This document shows positions 8,922 through 20,427 of a stretch of DNA of 42,843 bases, one piece after another. The DNA is from Ministeria vibrans ATCC 50519 (taxonomy: Eukaryota > Opisthokonta > Filasterea): positions 1 through 42,843 of the forward strand of contig CALSCP010002404.1 of assembly GCA_943704425.1 (NCBI GenBank), given 5' to 3'. How positions within the stretch are numbered: position 1 is the stretch's first letter; every line of letters starts with the position of its first letter. The position numbers and the translations under genes are program-made. The notes under the pieces are model-generated. The model had not been told where the DNA came from and made no database searches. It saw only the letters and a program-made list of their open reading frames with translations.

Positions 8922-11505
8922 ATGAGCTCTTCAAAAAGCCCTCCAAATTTTTGTACAGACTGAGAGTGGTGTTTTTTTTTTCATTTTCGGTTCGTTTCGT
9001 TTTTTCCGCCTCGCTCTCTTTCCGCTGTCGTTCCCTCGCGCCATCCTTCATACTGTGCGACTTATCCGTCTCTGTTTTGTTCTTGTTCGTCTCTCTCTCT
9101 CGCTCTCTGCAGCGTTTGACTACGTTTCGCGCAATCCGGTCGATGACGAGCTTCTGTGCCACATTTGCCATCAGCCGCTCGTTGACCCGCGAATGCTCGC
9201 CTGCGAGCACATGTTCTGCGCCGTGTGCCTGCAAAGCGCCCTCGCCCAAAAGCTCGCGTGCCCCGTCGATCGGAAGCCCGTCGTGCCGCAGGAAGACGTC
9301 AAGCCTGTGGCGAGTCCCTTCCTGAAACTACTGGGCAAGTCCAAAGTGTACTGCTCGAACAAAGCCAGCGGATGCGACTGGGTTGGGCCTCGCAGCAATC
9401 TGCTGACGGACCATTTGCCCGGCTGTGATCAGACGCCATGTGCCCATCGCGAGGCGGGGTGCAGCTGGACCGGGCGAGCACAGGCGATGGCGGCACATGT
9501 TGCGTCTGACTGTGTCGCCGCACCCGTCGCCTGTCCACACGTCCGCGACGGTTGCACAGAGAAGGTGCGACGAGATGCACTGGAGGAACACGAAGTGTCG
9601 TGTGAGGTTGGCGCGCGAGTGCACGCGGAGGCTATGGTGCGCGAAGAGGCGGAGCGAGCGGAGGCCAAGGCGGCGGCGGTACGAGAAGCGCACGAACGAC
9701 GTGTCGAGGCGCGCAAGGCGCTCTGCAGCCGACTCAACCCCAAGAGTACAGAAGTGGTGACGATGAACGTTGGTGGACGTGTCTTTCAGACTTCTCTTGC
9801 GACACTGCGTGGCGAGTCAGAGTCAGTGTTGGCGCAGCTGTTTGCCTCGGGTGAGGTGGACGTGCTGGAGCGCGACGAGACAGGCCGCGTCTTCCTCGAC
9901 TGCGACCCGGACGCGTTTGCGCTTGTGTTGCGGTGGTTGCGCTCAGGAGTGGTTCCGATTGTCACGAGCGAGACGACACTTGACAATGTCATGAGTCTTG
10001 CGCGTCTGCTGGACCTCGACCGACTTGTGGTTGGCCTCGGCGGTGAGCTGAGTGATGACGAGGCGGAGGAGGAGGAGGATGAAGAGGAGGAAAATAGTAT
10101 GTCGACGGTGGTTTCTGCATCTGCATCTGCACGCACACGTGTTACACCGATCTCAACGAATGTACCGGTGAGGGCGGTGCCGCGTGCAAAGACACAGCGC
10201 CAGCAGATGGAGTTGCTTCAGCTGATTGCTTTGTTTAAAAGTGGTCAGCAACAGGTGTCGCTGGCTGGCATGGACCTGCGTGGCTACCACTTGGCTGGCA
10301 TGGACCTCTCGTGTGGCAAGAAAGGGGCGTGTCTGCGCGGTGCAGTGTTGGCGAACATGGACCTGTCGGGTGTGCAGCTCAAGGGTGCAGACTTATGCAA
10401 TGTTGATCTCGGTGGTTGCACGCTGAGCGGCGCCGATTTGAGTGATGCGAACATGACTGATTCAACCCTCAATGGTGCAGACCTGACGGGTGCGAACCTC
10501 ACTGACTCGAACCTCACTGGCGCAAATCTTACTGGTGCGACGATTGACTGGTCGCGCATGGCCAACACACTCACTGGAGTCGATCTGTCAGGTCATGACC
10601 TCTCAGGCGTTGACTTGTCCTCGAAGGATTTGACTGGCGCGAACCTCACTGGCGCGAACCTCACTGGCGCGAACCTCACTGGCGCGACGATTGACTGGTC
10701 GCGCATGCCCAACACACTCACTGGAGTCAATCTGTCAGGTCATGACCTCTCAGGCGTTGACTTGTCCTCGAAGGATTTGACTGGCGCGAACCTCACTGGC
10801 GCGACGATTGACTGGTCGCGCATGGCCAACACACTCACTGGAGTCAATCTGTCAGGTCATGACCTCTCAGGCGTTGACTTGTCCTCGAAGGATTTGACTG
10901 GCGCGAACCTCACTGGCGCGACGATTGACTGGTCGCGCATGGCCAACACACTCACTGGCGTCAATCTGTCAGGTCATGACCTCTCAGGCGTTGACTTGTC
11001 CTCGAAGGATTTGACTGGCGCGAACCTCACTGGCGCGACGATTGACTGGTCGCGCATGGCCAACACACTCACTGGAGTCAATCTGTCAGGTCATGACCTC
11101 TCAGGCGTTGACTTGTCCTCGAAGGATTTGACTGGCGCGAACCTCACTGGCACGACGATTGACTGGTCGCGCATGGCCAACACACTCACTGGAGTCAATC
11201 TGTCAGGTCATGACCTCTCAGGCGTTGACTTGTCCTCGAAGGATTTGACTGGCGCGAACCTCACTGGCGCGAACCTCACTGGCGCGAACCTCACTGGCGC
11301 AATTCTTACCAACGCATATCTCACCAACGCAACTGTGACAAATGTGACACCTCCTTCGCCACTTAAATGTCCAAACTGTCATGGCCCTGCCACTGTAATT
11401 AAAATCACTGTCAAGAGTTCCTCCCGAGGCCGAAACGATTATCTCGTGAGCTACGGTTGGTTGTGGGGCACTTGTGCCACTCACACAGACTACTCTTACT
11501 TCTAA
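8922..11505 (+). CDS. RING / TRAF-type zinc finger / T1-BTB / pentapeptide-repeat protein
   Basis: Exon 1 (8922-8952) joins exon 2 (9113-11505) in phase 1, giving 807 residues. Residues 26-64 are a C3HC4 RING (CHICHQPL...CEHMFCAVCL...CPVDR), the E2-binding module of ubiquitin ligases. Residues 90-175 hold TRAF-type Cys/His fingers, and 180-215 a charged coiled coil. Residues 224-320 form a KCTD-like T1/BTB domain (VVTMNVGGRVFQTSLATLRG...DRDP-type block...LDLDRLV), used for oligomerisation and cullin binding. An acidic linker leads to about 370 residues of pentapeptide repeats (A(D/N)L(T/S)G pattern), which should fold as a right-handed quadrilateral beta helix. The tail has a CPNC pair. The solenoid contains near-identical 39-residue units. 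The likely role is a ubiquitin ligase whose solenoid recognises a target; the target is unknown. No signal peptide is seen. Confidence 0.9.
10534..11265 (+). repeat. Tandem 117-bp repeats in the pentapeptide solenoid
   Basis: Units beginning GGCGCGACGATTGACTGGTC recur at 10681, 10798, 10915, 11032 and 11149, each 117 bp apart. An earlier copy at 10534 is followed by 147 bp because of two extra pentapeptides. Each unit encodes 39 residues starting GATIDWSRM and containing LSGHDLSGVDLSSKDL. Copies differ by only a few bases (for example GCGACG to ACGACG at 11150, or GGAGTC to GGCGTC). Confidence 0.97.
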
Positions 11506-11779
11506 TGCACACATCTTCTGAATATACAAATCACACTCAGTGTCTCGTCTGTAGTTTTTTTTTCTTTTTCTCTTTTCTCTTTTTTTTTTCTCTCCTGCTC
11601 GTTTTTCTTCTTTTGTTGTCACACACACGCTCAGTTTTTTTTATAATGTATTTAACTGATTCGGTCATTTTTGATTCTGTCGTTCTTTCTGAGCTATTTG
11701 TGTGTTGTTGACTTTCGTTTGTGAGTGATGATCATTAATAATTATTATTACTTTTCTTCCAAAATTTTATTACTTCTCT

Positions 11780-11821
<42 letters not shown>

Positions 11822-11908
11822 TATTATTGTTCTTTTTACACTAATAAAAATTATTATTAATAACACTAATAATTATAATACTACTAATTATTTACAAACC
11901 ACTTAATT
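11506..11908. other. Convergent intergenic spacer with (AAT)n tracts
   Basis: No gene was seen between the stop codons of the RING protein (11505) and the STAND protein (11909). The left part is pyrimidine-rich on the plus strand. At 11780-11900 it turns into AT-rich TAA/TTA microsatellite DNA. Confidence 0.7.
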
Positions 11909-14900
11909 TTAAACATTGACGGCCGCGGCGTGATAGGCCACAAGTGCCTCGCGATAAAGCTTGCGACGCTCTGCCATGGGATCGCTCTCGGTGGGCTCCT
12001 CCGTCGACGTGATCGTCCCGTTGTCGACAACAAGACGCATGCTTGCGAGAGTCAATTGAATCTGTTCGTGACTCTCGCCCAGTGCGCGCCGTCGCAACAT
12101 CAGTGCCCGTGCAAGGGTGTCAAAAGCTTCGGCGGGACGCTCCATGTCAATGAGACAGTTACCCATGTTGTGCAGCGTGTTGGCTACACTCACCATGGAG
12201 CCGGCCTCGCTGGCAACGCCACAACGCTCCTTCATCTCGAGCGCACTTTGGTGAACACTCAGTGCCTCGGCATACTTTCCTTCGCTCACAAACGCCACAG
12301 CCTGGTTGTTCAACACGCGCGCGAGCAACACGCCCTCGCCCACGGTGCGTCGGTACATCTGGGCCGTCGCCGAGTACATGTTGATGGCGGCTAGCAAAGG
12401 GGTTTCGCGCACAGCGCCACTCGCTGTCGACGCATCCGTCTCGTCCACCTCCACCCGCTCAACAGTCGTCGACTGGACCGCCTCCTCTTGATCATCTTTG
12501 TTGTCGTTGTTGTCGCTGCAAGCGGCAGCGCGTGCCTTTGCTGTCTTGGCCTCCTCGCGCGACATCAAGTAGTAGACGTCACCCAGGCTGTGCATAGTGC
12601 GCGCCACGTCAACGTGCGTGGGGCCGAGCATGCGACGGCGCATGGCCAGCGAGCGCTCCAGCGCTGACATAGCCTCGCTAAAGTTGCCCATGTCCATGCA
12701 GCCCTGGCCATAGCTAAACAGCGTCGCGGCCAACATGAGATTCTGAGCGGCACCGCCCGAGGAGACGCGCCGACGACTCGACATGGAGAGCTTGAACCAG
12801 TCGATGGCCTGCTGGAGTTTGTGCCTGCGCAAGAAAACCCGGCCCATGCGGTAGAGGACGGTGGCGCGCTCGTCTACGGGCAGCGCCACGTTGAGCGCAT
12901 CGTCAAAGGCATCCTTGGCCTCGTCGTAGTGTCCCAGGTCGTAGAGGAGGGTGCCGAGACCGGCGTAGACACGACCCGCCAGGAAGAGCACATGGTTGTC
13001 CTCGTCAGACGAGTCGCCGCTGTACACGGCACCACCAGTAGCACCAGCACTAGCACCAGTGAGCGACGACAGGTCATCGACACTATCGCTGCCACTGCGA
13101 GAGTTGCGATGGTCCTGACGCCCCATGTTGGTGCCATAAATGGTAAGGAGGTGCGCGAGGGTGTCGAGAAGATCGAGAGCACGCGGCTTGTTGTGAGCCG
13201 ACTCGAGGTAGTAGGCAGCAAGTCGCTCAATGAGGACAAGGCTGCGCGCGTCGTACGGCGAAAGGGTTCGCGAGACGGGGTTATGGACGCTGCTGTGAAG
13301 CGCAATGAGGCGCGTACAGAGTTCATCGACCATGAGCACTGCCTCGTCGACAAAGCGACGCATGGTGGGTGGGAAGGCTGCCGCGCGATTGCGCTCTTCG
13401 GGCATAAACTGCCACATGTGTAGAACAATTTCAACGGCAATGCGCAGGGGAACTACACAACGGTGCTCGGAACGTCCGCGTCGCGCTGCCTCGATGTCGT
13501 CCGACGACGCCAACGAAGACGAAGATGTCGCAAGAAGACGATCGTCGTTGGAGTCGACATAATCAACCACAAGCGAGTGAACGTGAAGGCGACTGCCAGA
13601 CGCGTCCAGGTTGACAATGCCCATGCCAAGAAGTTGATCGAGGGACTGGTGAACGGGCTGGGCGAGACGGATGGGAAAGGTGGGGTCGTCGGCGCACTCG
13701 ATCCACTCAATGGGAACGCCGTGAGCGGTGGCGGAGGAGCCAAAGGCGGTGATGACGCCAAGAAGTTCATAGGAGGCGTGGGTGAGCATGGCAGACTGGA
13801 TGACGATGGCAAGAAGACGCGAGAAGGGCACAGCGGGGGAGTCGGGGACAAAGGAGGGCATGCGACGGAGCAGTTCGGGGATGTTGAGACGAGCTCGGGC
13901 GCGCAGAACGGCACCGGCAATGCTGATGACAAGCGGGTGACCCCTCATATGACTGGTGGTGAGAACGGCGAGCTGAGCAAGCTCGAGCTGGCGACCACTC
14001 TTAAGACGCATAAGGGTGGTTGAGTCCGAGGCGTTCATGGTGGGAACGGCAAGCGTGGCAAGCGGGCTCGGGTAGAAACGAGTGGGCTCGAGCGAGTGGG
14101 TGGTGACAATGACGAGGCCGTCGTTGCTGAGGGACGCCTGGTGGGGCACGAGCGAGCGCAGGAGCACGCCGCTGCTAAGGTCATCGACAACGACCACCCA
14201 GTTGCGACGGACGGAGAAGAGTCGTTCGTTGACAAAGGGAAAGAGGGCGTCGAGGCGGAGGGTGCGAATGAGGGGTTCGAGGGCCGGCTGGAGGGTGATT
14301 GCAATAGCGCGAAGGTCCTGCTCGACGAGCTCAGTGGACGCGGCGTTGATCCAGAACACTTGCGTGTCATGCTCGTTGCGCAGGTCTATTGCAATGCGTG
14401 CGGCCAGCGTGGACTTGCCGACACCCGACGGCCCATAGAGCGACAGGAGACGGGGCGACGAGGCAACGCGAGCGGCGGGCGACAGGTCAATGAGGTCAAC
14501 AAGGGAGTCAAGGAGCGACTCGCGACCGACAAAGGACTCTTCGACAAGGGACTCAAGGCAGGCCGGGATGGGTGCGGCATCAGCGGCGTCGGTAAAAAAG
14601 TGGACGCCGCATGAGGAGGTGACCGACTTGCGCAAGTTGGACGCACTCGATTCAACGTTGCGGCGGCGGCTACCGTCTGCCATGCCACTATCGTCGCTCG
14701 TGCTGCGGTGGACGGAGCCGAGCGAACTGAAGAGAGACGATTCGGAGAGAACCTCGTAGGGAATGCTGCGCTCGACACGGTGAAGCGCGATCTCAATGTC
14801 ACGGGCAGTGCGCCAGATGGAACGCAGACCGGTGCGAACGGTGCGCAGGTCGGAGACAAGTTGCTGAAGAAGTTGCTGCGCAATGAGAAGATCCTCTTCT

Positions 14901-16508
14901 TCGGGCGTGAGGGAGGACATGGAAGGTAGGGCAGGTGGCAGCGACGTCGAAGAAGTGTGGTTGGTCTCGGCGGTGGCGCGGCCGCCTCTGTCGTCGCCGT
15001 CGTCGCCGTCGTCGTCATCATCGTCGTCGTCGCCGTGAGTGGTGGAGGGTGGCAAGGCCTCCATGGAAGAGTCAATGGAGCGGGACACTTCGAGCGACAG
15101 GCACGCAACCTGTTCATGCACATGGGAGACTTTGGCAGCAAGTTTGCGTCGTATCAAGGGTGGCGCCGCCGAGGAGGAGGTGGTGGAGGAAGAAGAAGAT
15201 GTCGTGGAGGGGGCGGCGGCGTCGGCGGCGAGTGACGAAGTCGTCGATTGTTCGAGGAAGAGCGTCTCATGGCTGGAGGCAATGCTCGGAGACGCAGGAG
15301 GAGAAGAATGAGAAGAAACGCGGGTGGTAGAATTATTATTGGAAATAGACGCGGTGCGACGGCTGCGGGCGTTCGCTTGGGCTTGGGAGACGTCGTGACG
15401 GGCGGCAATGACGAGCGACTGGAGCGACGTGAAGAACTCGTCAAAGGCACGCAGCATGGCCATTTGATGAGCGTGGAAACGATTCATTTCGCTGACCCAA
15501 GCATCCATAGCGGCCGTCTTTATGTCAATGGTGCAGGTGATGTTCTTCAGGCGCGACGATGAGAGGGACGCCAAGGAGGTGGTGTCGTCGGGAGGGGCGC
15601 CCATGTCGAGGGAGGTGTCTGACGGAGCAGGCACCAACGGGTTGAATTGCGAGGTGTACGAGGAGACGGTGGAGATCGAGGAGACGGGAGCGTTCTTGTC
15701 GCGAGCGGTCGCGGAAGGGTTGGAGGAGGAGGAGGAGGAGGAGGCGGGCCGGGTGAGCGAGTGGTCGGCGAGTGCACGGCGTGCGCGGATGCAGAGGACG
15801 CGGAAGCGCTTGAGGTCGTCGGAGTGGACGGAGCGCACGAGGCGGTGTGCCCAGATGCTCTTGTAGGCGTCGTGGAGGTCGCGCAGGGCGCTGCGGACGC
15901 CAAGCGCGAAGACAGTGCAGTGGACAAAGAAGGAGAGCAGAAGCGACAGCGTCGCCTGGCCGGGCGTGTGCTCCTCGCGAGGGATGGGCGACAGCGTTTT
16001 CATGTAGAGCTTTGCAATCTCCCATGGAACCGTTGCCCACAGTCGCGGGTTGCTAAGTGAGAAGTTGTGTTTTGTTATAATAACTATTATTATTATTATT
16101 ATTGTTTTTTTTTTCTGAGTTGGTTTTTGAAAAAGGCAAAACGAACATTGCAGGTTGGAAGGTAAAGGGAGAGAGAGAGAGAGAGGGAGAAAGAGGAGAA
16201 GGGACGTGCCTGTTGGAGAGGGACGTCTCGTCGATGCGGCTGGTGTGGAAGTGGTCAAGCAGACTGATGACTTTGCGACAGTGCGCACAGAGCTTGGAGG
16301 CGCGCGCGAGCACGGAGGCGCCGCCGAACGTGGCTGCCGTGGTGCATTTGCCGCATGCGAGAGAGCGGACCTGGGCGCGCTCGGCGATGAAGACGACGGC
16401 GGAGTTTGCATGGGCGCACAGCAGTGGCGAGAGACTGCCGACCAGGCGCCAGCACTGCTCCCAGTTGGCGCTCTCCGAGGCGGAGCCTGCCGGGGGTCGG
16501 TGCGCCAT
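11909..16508 (-). CDS. NB-ARC and TPR STAND-class NTPase
   Basis: Exon 1 (16508-16210) and exon 2 (16052-11909) join to 1480 residues. The best phase-matching donor is GCACGT after ...CAACAG, a GC-AG intron. The N-terminal 90 residues hold two CxxC pairs (CGKC, CAHC), possibly zinc-binding. A hydrophobic stretch at about 133-155 could be membrane-inserted. A Ser-rich and Asp-run linker follows. The NB-ARC domain spans about 605-860: FVGRE entry, P-loop GPSGVGKST at 640-648, Walker B VVVVDD at 719-724, VIVTTHS (sensor-like) and GHPLVISIAGAVLR (GLPL motif). A winged-helix-like region precedes a TPR array at about 1150-1450 with kinesin-light-chain-like repeats (TLLYDLGHYDEAKDAF, ANTLHNMGNCLIDMERPAEA). 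STAND proteins are ATP-switch receptors that assemble when a sensor domain detects a ligand, and TPRs commonly form the sensor. The effector end is not recognised. Confidence 0.88.
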
Positions 16509-16833
16509 AGAGAAAGAGAGTGTGCACAGTAGATATTAACAATAATGAAATATTTAATATGAATATCTGTTTGCAGTCATAGAAGAGTCAGTCACATTTC
16601 TGTGTATCTTGAGACATAATTTCACAGGAACCAAAGTTGAGACTTCCCATAGTGAATGGGTGGCAGTAACACACAGTCATGCCACAGATAGCGGGTAGAA
16701 TGGCACGGTGACCGTCTGTCTGTTAATGTTGACGTTTGTGTGAATAGAATTGTCAACAGTCAAAATTCATTCATTGTTGCGTTAAGAATACAGAGCATAA
16801 TAATAAATAATCAGTTTTTTTTCTTGTTGCGTC
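16509..16833. promoter_or_regulatory. Divergent promoter region between the STAND and SAMHD1-like genes
   Basis: This 325-bp spacer separates the start codons of two genes read outwards, so it must hold both promoters. It is AT-rich at each edge, with TATTTAATATGAATAT at 16550-16565 and AATAATAAATAATC at 16799-16812. A more mixed centre contains CACACAGTCATGCC. No specific factor site is recognised. Confidence 0.5.
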
Positions 16834-18721
16834 ATGTCACAGCTCTCCATTGGTATCAGACGCACTTTTTTCTGGTCATTTCCGATGAAATTGTCCTTAT
16901 CCATCGTTTGCGAAAACCCCCCCCCCCTCATCTTCCATCTCCTGCTGTGTAGCTATTGCGGCGGCAAACGAGGATGCGACGCACGCAAAGTACCTGCAGG
17001 ACCCTGTACATGGCATCATCTCGATGTCGCCGCTCATCTCGCAGTGCATCGACACGCCGCAGTTTCAACGGCTGCGCGACTTGAAACAGGTTCGCACGCA
17101 CGCACGCCCTCGCTGCTGCTGCCGCTGCGTGTGCCAGCACTGCCATCGGGGCGACGCGTCTGGAGTCTTTCTGTAGAGAGAGAAAGAGAAAGAGGGAGAG
17201 AGAGAGAGAGAGGGAGAGAGTTCTGGTTAAGCGCGCGTCTTTGGTTTGATGTGTTGTGGTCTATCTGTTTAATGTTCGTCGATCAGTGAGACGTATGATT
17301 TTATTACCTGTGTGGTGTGGCGTCGTCTGATGTGTCATGTTTGTGTTGTGACGTCGTCTGATGTGTCATGTTTGTGTTGTGGTCTCTCTTTCGACCTTCA
17401 ATGTTACGTCGATCAGTGAGGCGTATTGTTAGATGACCTGTGATGGTTTCGTCGGAGTGATTGTTTTTGGTTTTGATTCGATTTGAAGGGTTGATTTTGA
17501 GTTTGATTTGGGTTGGTCAAACCATATTTGTTTCGCAATGTTTCTTTGGGTTGTCTCAATTGAATTGTGAGTGGGTCGCAATGCGGTCGCTTTGCGCGAA
17601 CTGCTTGTTGTCTGATCAATATGATCTTTGTGTGTGCTTGTGGACCGACGGACCCGTCATTGCGACACGCTCATAATTGTGCGTCCCCTGTTTCAACCCT
17701 TCTACAACTAATGTGTGTCTTTGAATTGTTTTCTTTTTGTCAGCTTGGCATGACTTACTACATATTTCCCGGCGCGACCCACAACCGGTTTGAGCACTCC
17801 ATCGGAGTCGCTCACTTGGCCAAAACTTGGATGGAAATTCTCAAGGTACAACTCTTTTCGTATGTATGTGTCTGAGTGGGTTTGTCTCTCTGTTTTGTTC
17901 AAGAGTGTGTGGTGTGTGTTGTTTTCAATTTGTGGTTTTTGGGGTTTGGTTGAGTTTGCGACTGTGATTAGTTGTTTCATTGAATTGATTCGTTTTCGGT
18001 CGTTTGTGCTTTACAGTTGGTTTGAGACCATTCTGTTTGACTGGCTCGTTGTTACGAGCCTTTGTTTGTTTGTGAGTGGTTTACTCGTGTTTGTATTGTG
18101 TGTTGTGCGTATCAGTCAATTGCTGTTGAATATGCGTGCCTCGTTTTTCTATGTCGATTCACTTTTGTTTTTGTCGCATCACTTGTCTTAGGCAAAGCAG
18201 CCGGAGATTGACATAAACGCACGCGACATTGAGTTGGTGACGTTGGCGGGACTATGTCATGATCTGGGACACGGGCCCTACTCACATGTGTTTGATGGCA
18301 AGTTTATGCCTAGAGTGCGACCAGAGGTGCGCACAACACCGTTCCATTTACACAGAATACTGAAAGGATTTTGCGTCTGTAGCACAAATGGTCACACGAG
18401 AACTGGAGTGAGATGATGCTGGACTATTTGGTGAATGACAATGGCATTGACATTGACACGGATGATCTCAAGTAGAAACTGTATCAAGGCGAAAGATGTA
18501 TCAAACTGCTCCTCTTTTGTGTTAGGTTTGTCAAGTCATTGATTCAGGGGAAAAAACCACTGGACACGTCGCAACAGGAAAAGCGCTTTTTGTATGATAT
18601 TGTGAGCAATGAGCGGAATTCCATTGATGTGGACAAGTGGGATTATCTGGCAAGAGACTGTCTCAATGTTGGGATGAAAACAAGTATGCAACAAGGAAAT
18701 TGTTTGGGGTGTATGTATGTT

Positions 18722-18755
<34 letters not shown>

Positions 18756-20371
18756 CATGTTGATATTGATTTTTTGTGTGATATTTATTGTGAGCTGGGC
18801 TCTTCTGTTCCAGTTTTGTGTCAATGTGTGTTGCAGTCCCAGTCTCACTATTTATTTTGTCGTACTGTTTATTTGTTGTACGTTCATTCTACATTTGGAA
18901 AAATTCTCTTGAACATATTTGGAGTTTGTGAGTATCAATGAGGCTGTGTTTGTGGTTGTTGGTACTCTTGATGTTTTGAATAATCATTATTTTTCCACCT
19001 TGGTATATTGTTTGACGGCCAATAAAATATAAATGTGTGTGTGCGATTTTATTATTTGTATTGGGTGTGTAACTTTGTCTCTGTGTGCGTTTGTGTGTGT
19101 TTGTTTGCTTCCCCTCAGACTACGACTGTACGCGTCTGCTCAACTGGAGTCGTGTCATCGACGATGAAATCTGCTTTGCCGACAAGGAAGCATTCAACAT
19201 CTACGAGATGCTTCACACTCGCTATTCCATGTTCAAGCGTGTGTACACACACAGAGTGGGTCAGGTAAAAAAGAAGAGATACACGAGACGAGAATGCTTG
19301 TGTGTGTATGTGGATAAAAGAAGGACAGAGAGAGAGAGAGAGTGGAGGGTGAGAGAGAGTGTGTGGAGGGTGAGAGAGAGTGAGAGAGATAGAGAGGAGG
19401 GAGAAAGAAAAAGTGATAGAGACAGAGAGAAAAACAAAGTGATAGAGAGAAGGAAAGTGGGGTAAATTTGTGGCATGGTGATGTGTGCTGACTGAGTCTG
19501 TGCTCAGGCAATGTCACGCTTGTGCTGATGCTAACACATTATGTGACGGCGTTTGTGGGGTTTGCTTTTTATTCAAATGTTCGAATGGTGACCAACATGT
19601 CGGTTCTGACCCTTAAAAATATGATTCTTAAATTTATGAATAGGCCATGGAGCACATGGTTGTGGATGTGCTGACACATGCGGACGAGGCCATGGGCATC
19701 AGTGCATCTGTGGATGATCCTGCTCAGTTTATGAATATGACCGATTGTTTGTTGCGTGACATTGAGCGCAGTACCGTAAGTAGAGGGAACATGTATAATT
19801 TAGTATGTTTTTCAAGTCAGTGTATTGGTAGTACATTGTACATTGCTGTGATTATCAGGTTGTTGGTTTTGGATTCACAATCCCACCGGGCAGTTGTTTA
19901 TACTTGTGATTTTAAATTATTCTATCTCGTAATTCAGCCAACTTGTATTAATGCTTTGTTCGCTGGCATTTTGTGTTTTAGAGTGACAACCTCGCTTCCG
20001 CACGCGACCTCACGCGCCGCATCCGCACTCGTCAGCTCTATCGTCTTGTCGACGAATACCCCATTGAGCAGAATGTACGCCACTCACTTCAACGTAGTCA
20101 GGTCACTCCCGAAAAGATTGCCAGTTTCTCGTCTTCGGGCGAGCTTGACGCCAAGGACATTATTGTCGACTGGTCTTGCATTCACTTTGGTACTCCTTTT
20201 TTTTTTTTTGTTGTGTTTTTGTGTGTGACAAAAACTGTGTTTGGTGTCCCATGCGTAAGACTATGTGTTTTTTATGTACAGTACGTCCAGCGCACACTTG
20301 TTATTTTTTTGATGAGCACACACTAATTTAATTAATAATAATAATTATTATTATTATTCTTTTTCTTATTC

Positions 20372-20427
<56 letters not shown>

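Noticed and set aside
12821-14614. Several long plus-strand frames (172-200 residues) antisense to the STAND gene
   Set aside because: They are shadows of GC-rich third-position codon use on the minus strand. They lack splice logic and recognisable motifs, and the sense frame has clear NB-ARC and TPR motifs.
11909-16411. Alternative N-terminus of the STAND protein reading through its first intron (MQTPPSSSS... with an Ile run)
   Set aside because: The read-through segment is low complexity with poly-Ile from TTA/ATT repeats, as expected of an intron. The other start at 16508 gives a Cys-containing N-terminus with a phase-matching splice.
18420-18480. SAMHD1-like gene as a pseudogene because of an in-frame TAG
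   Set aside because: The TAG is part of a GTAGAA splice donor. Splicing to GTGTTAG at 18519-18525 restores the frame and gives the expected VKSLIQGKK sequence, with all other exons intact.
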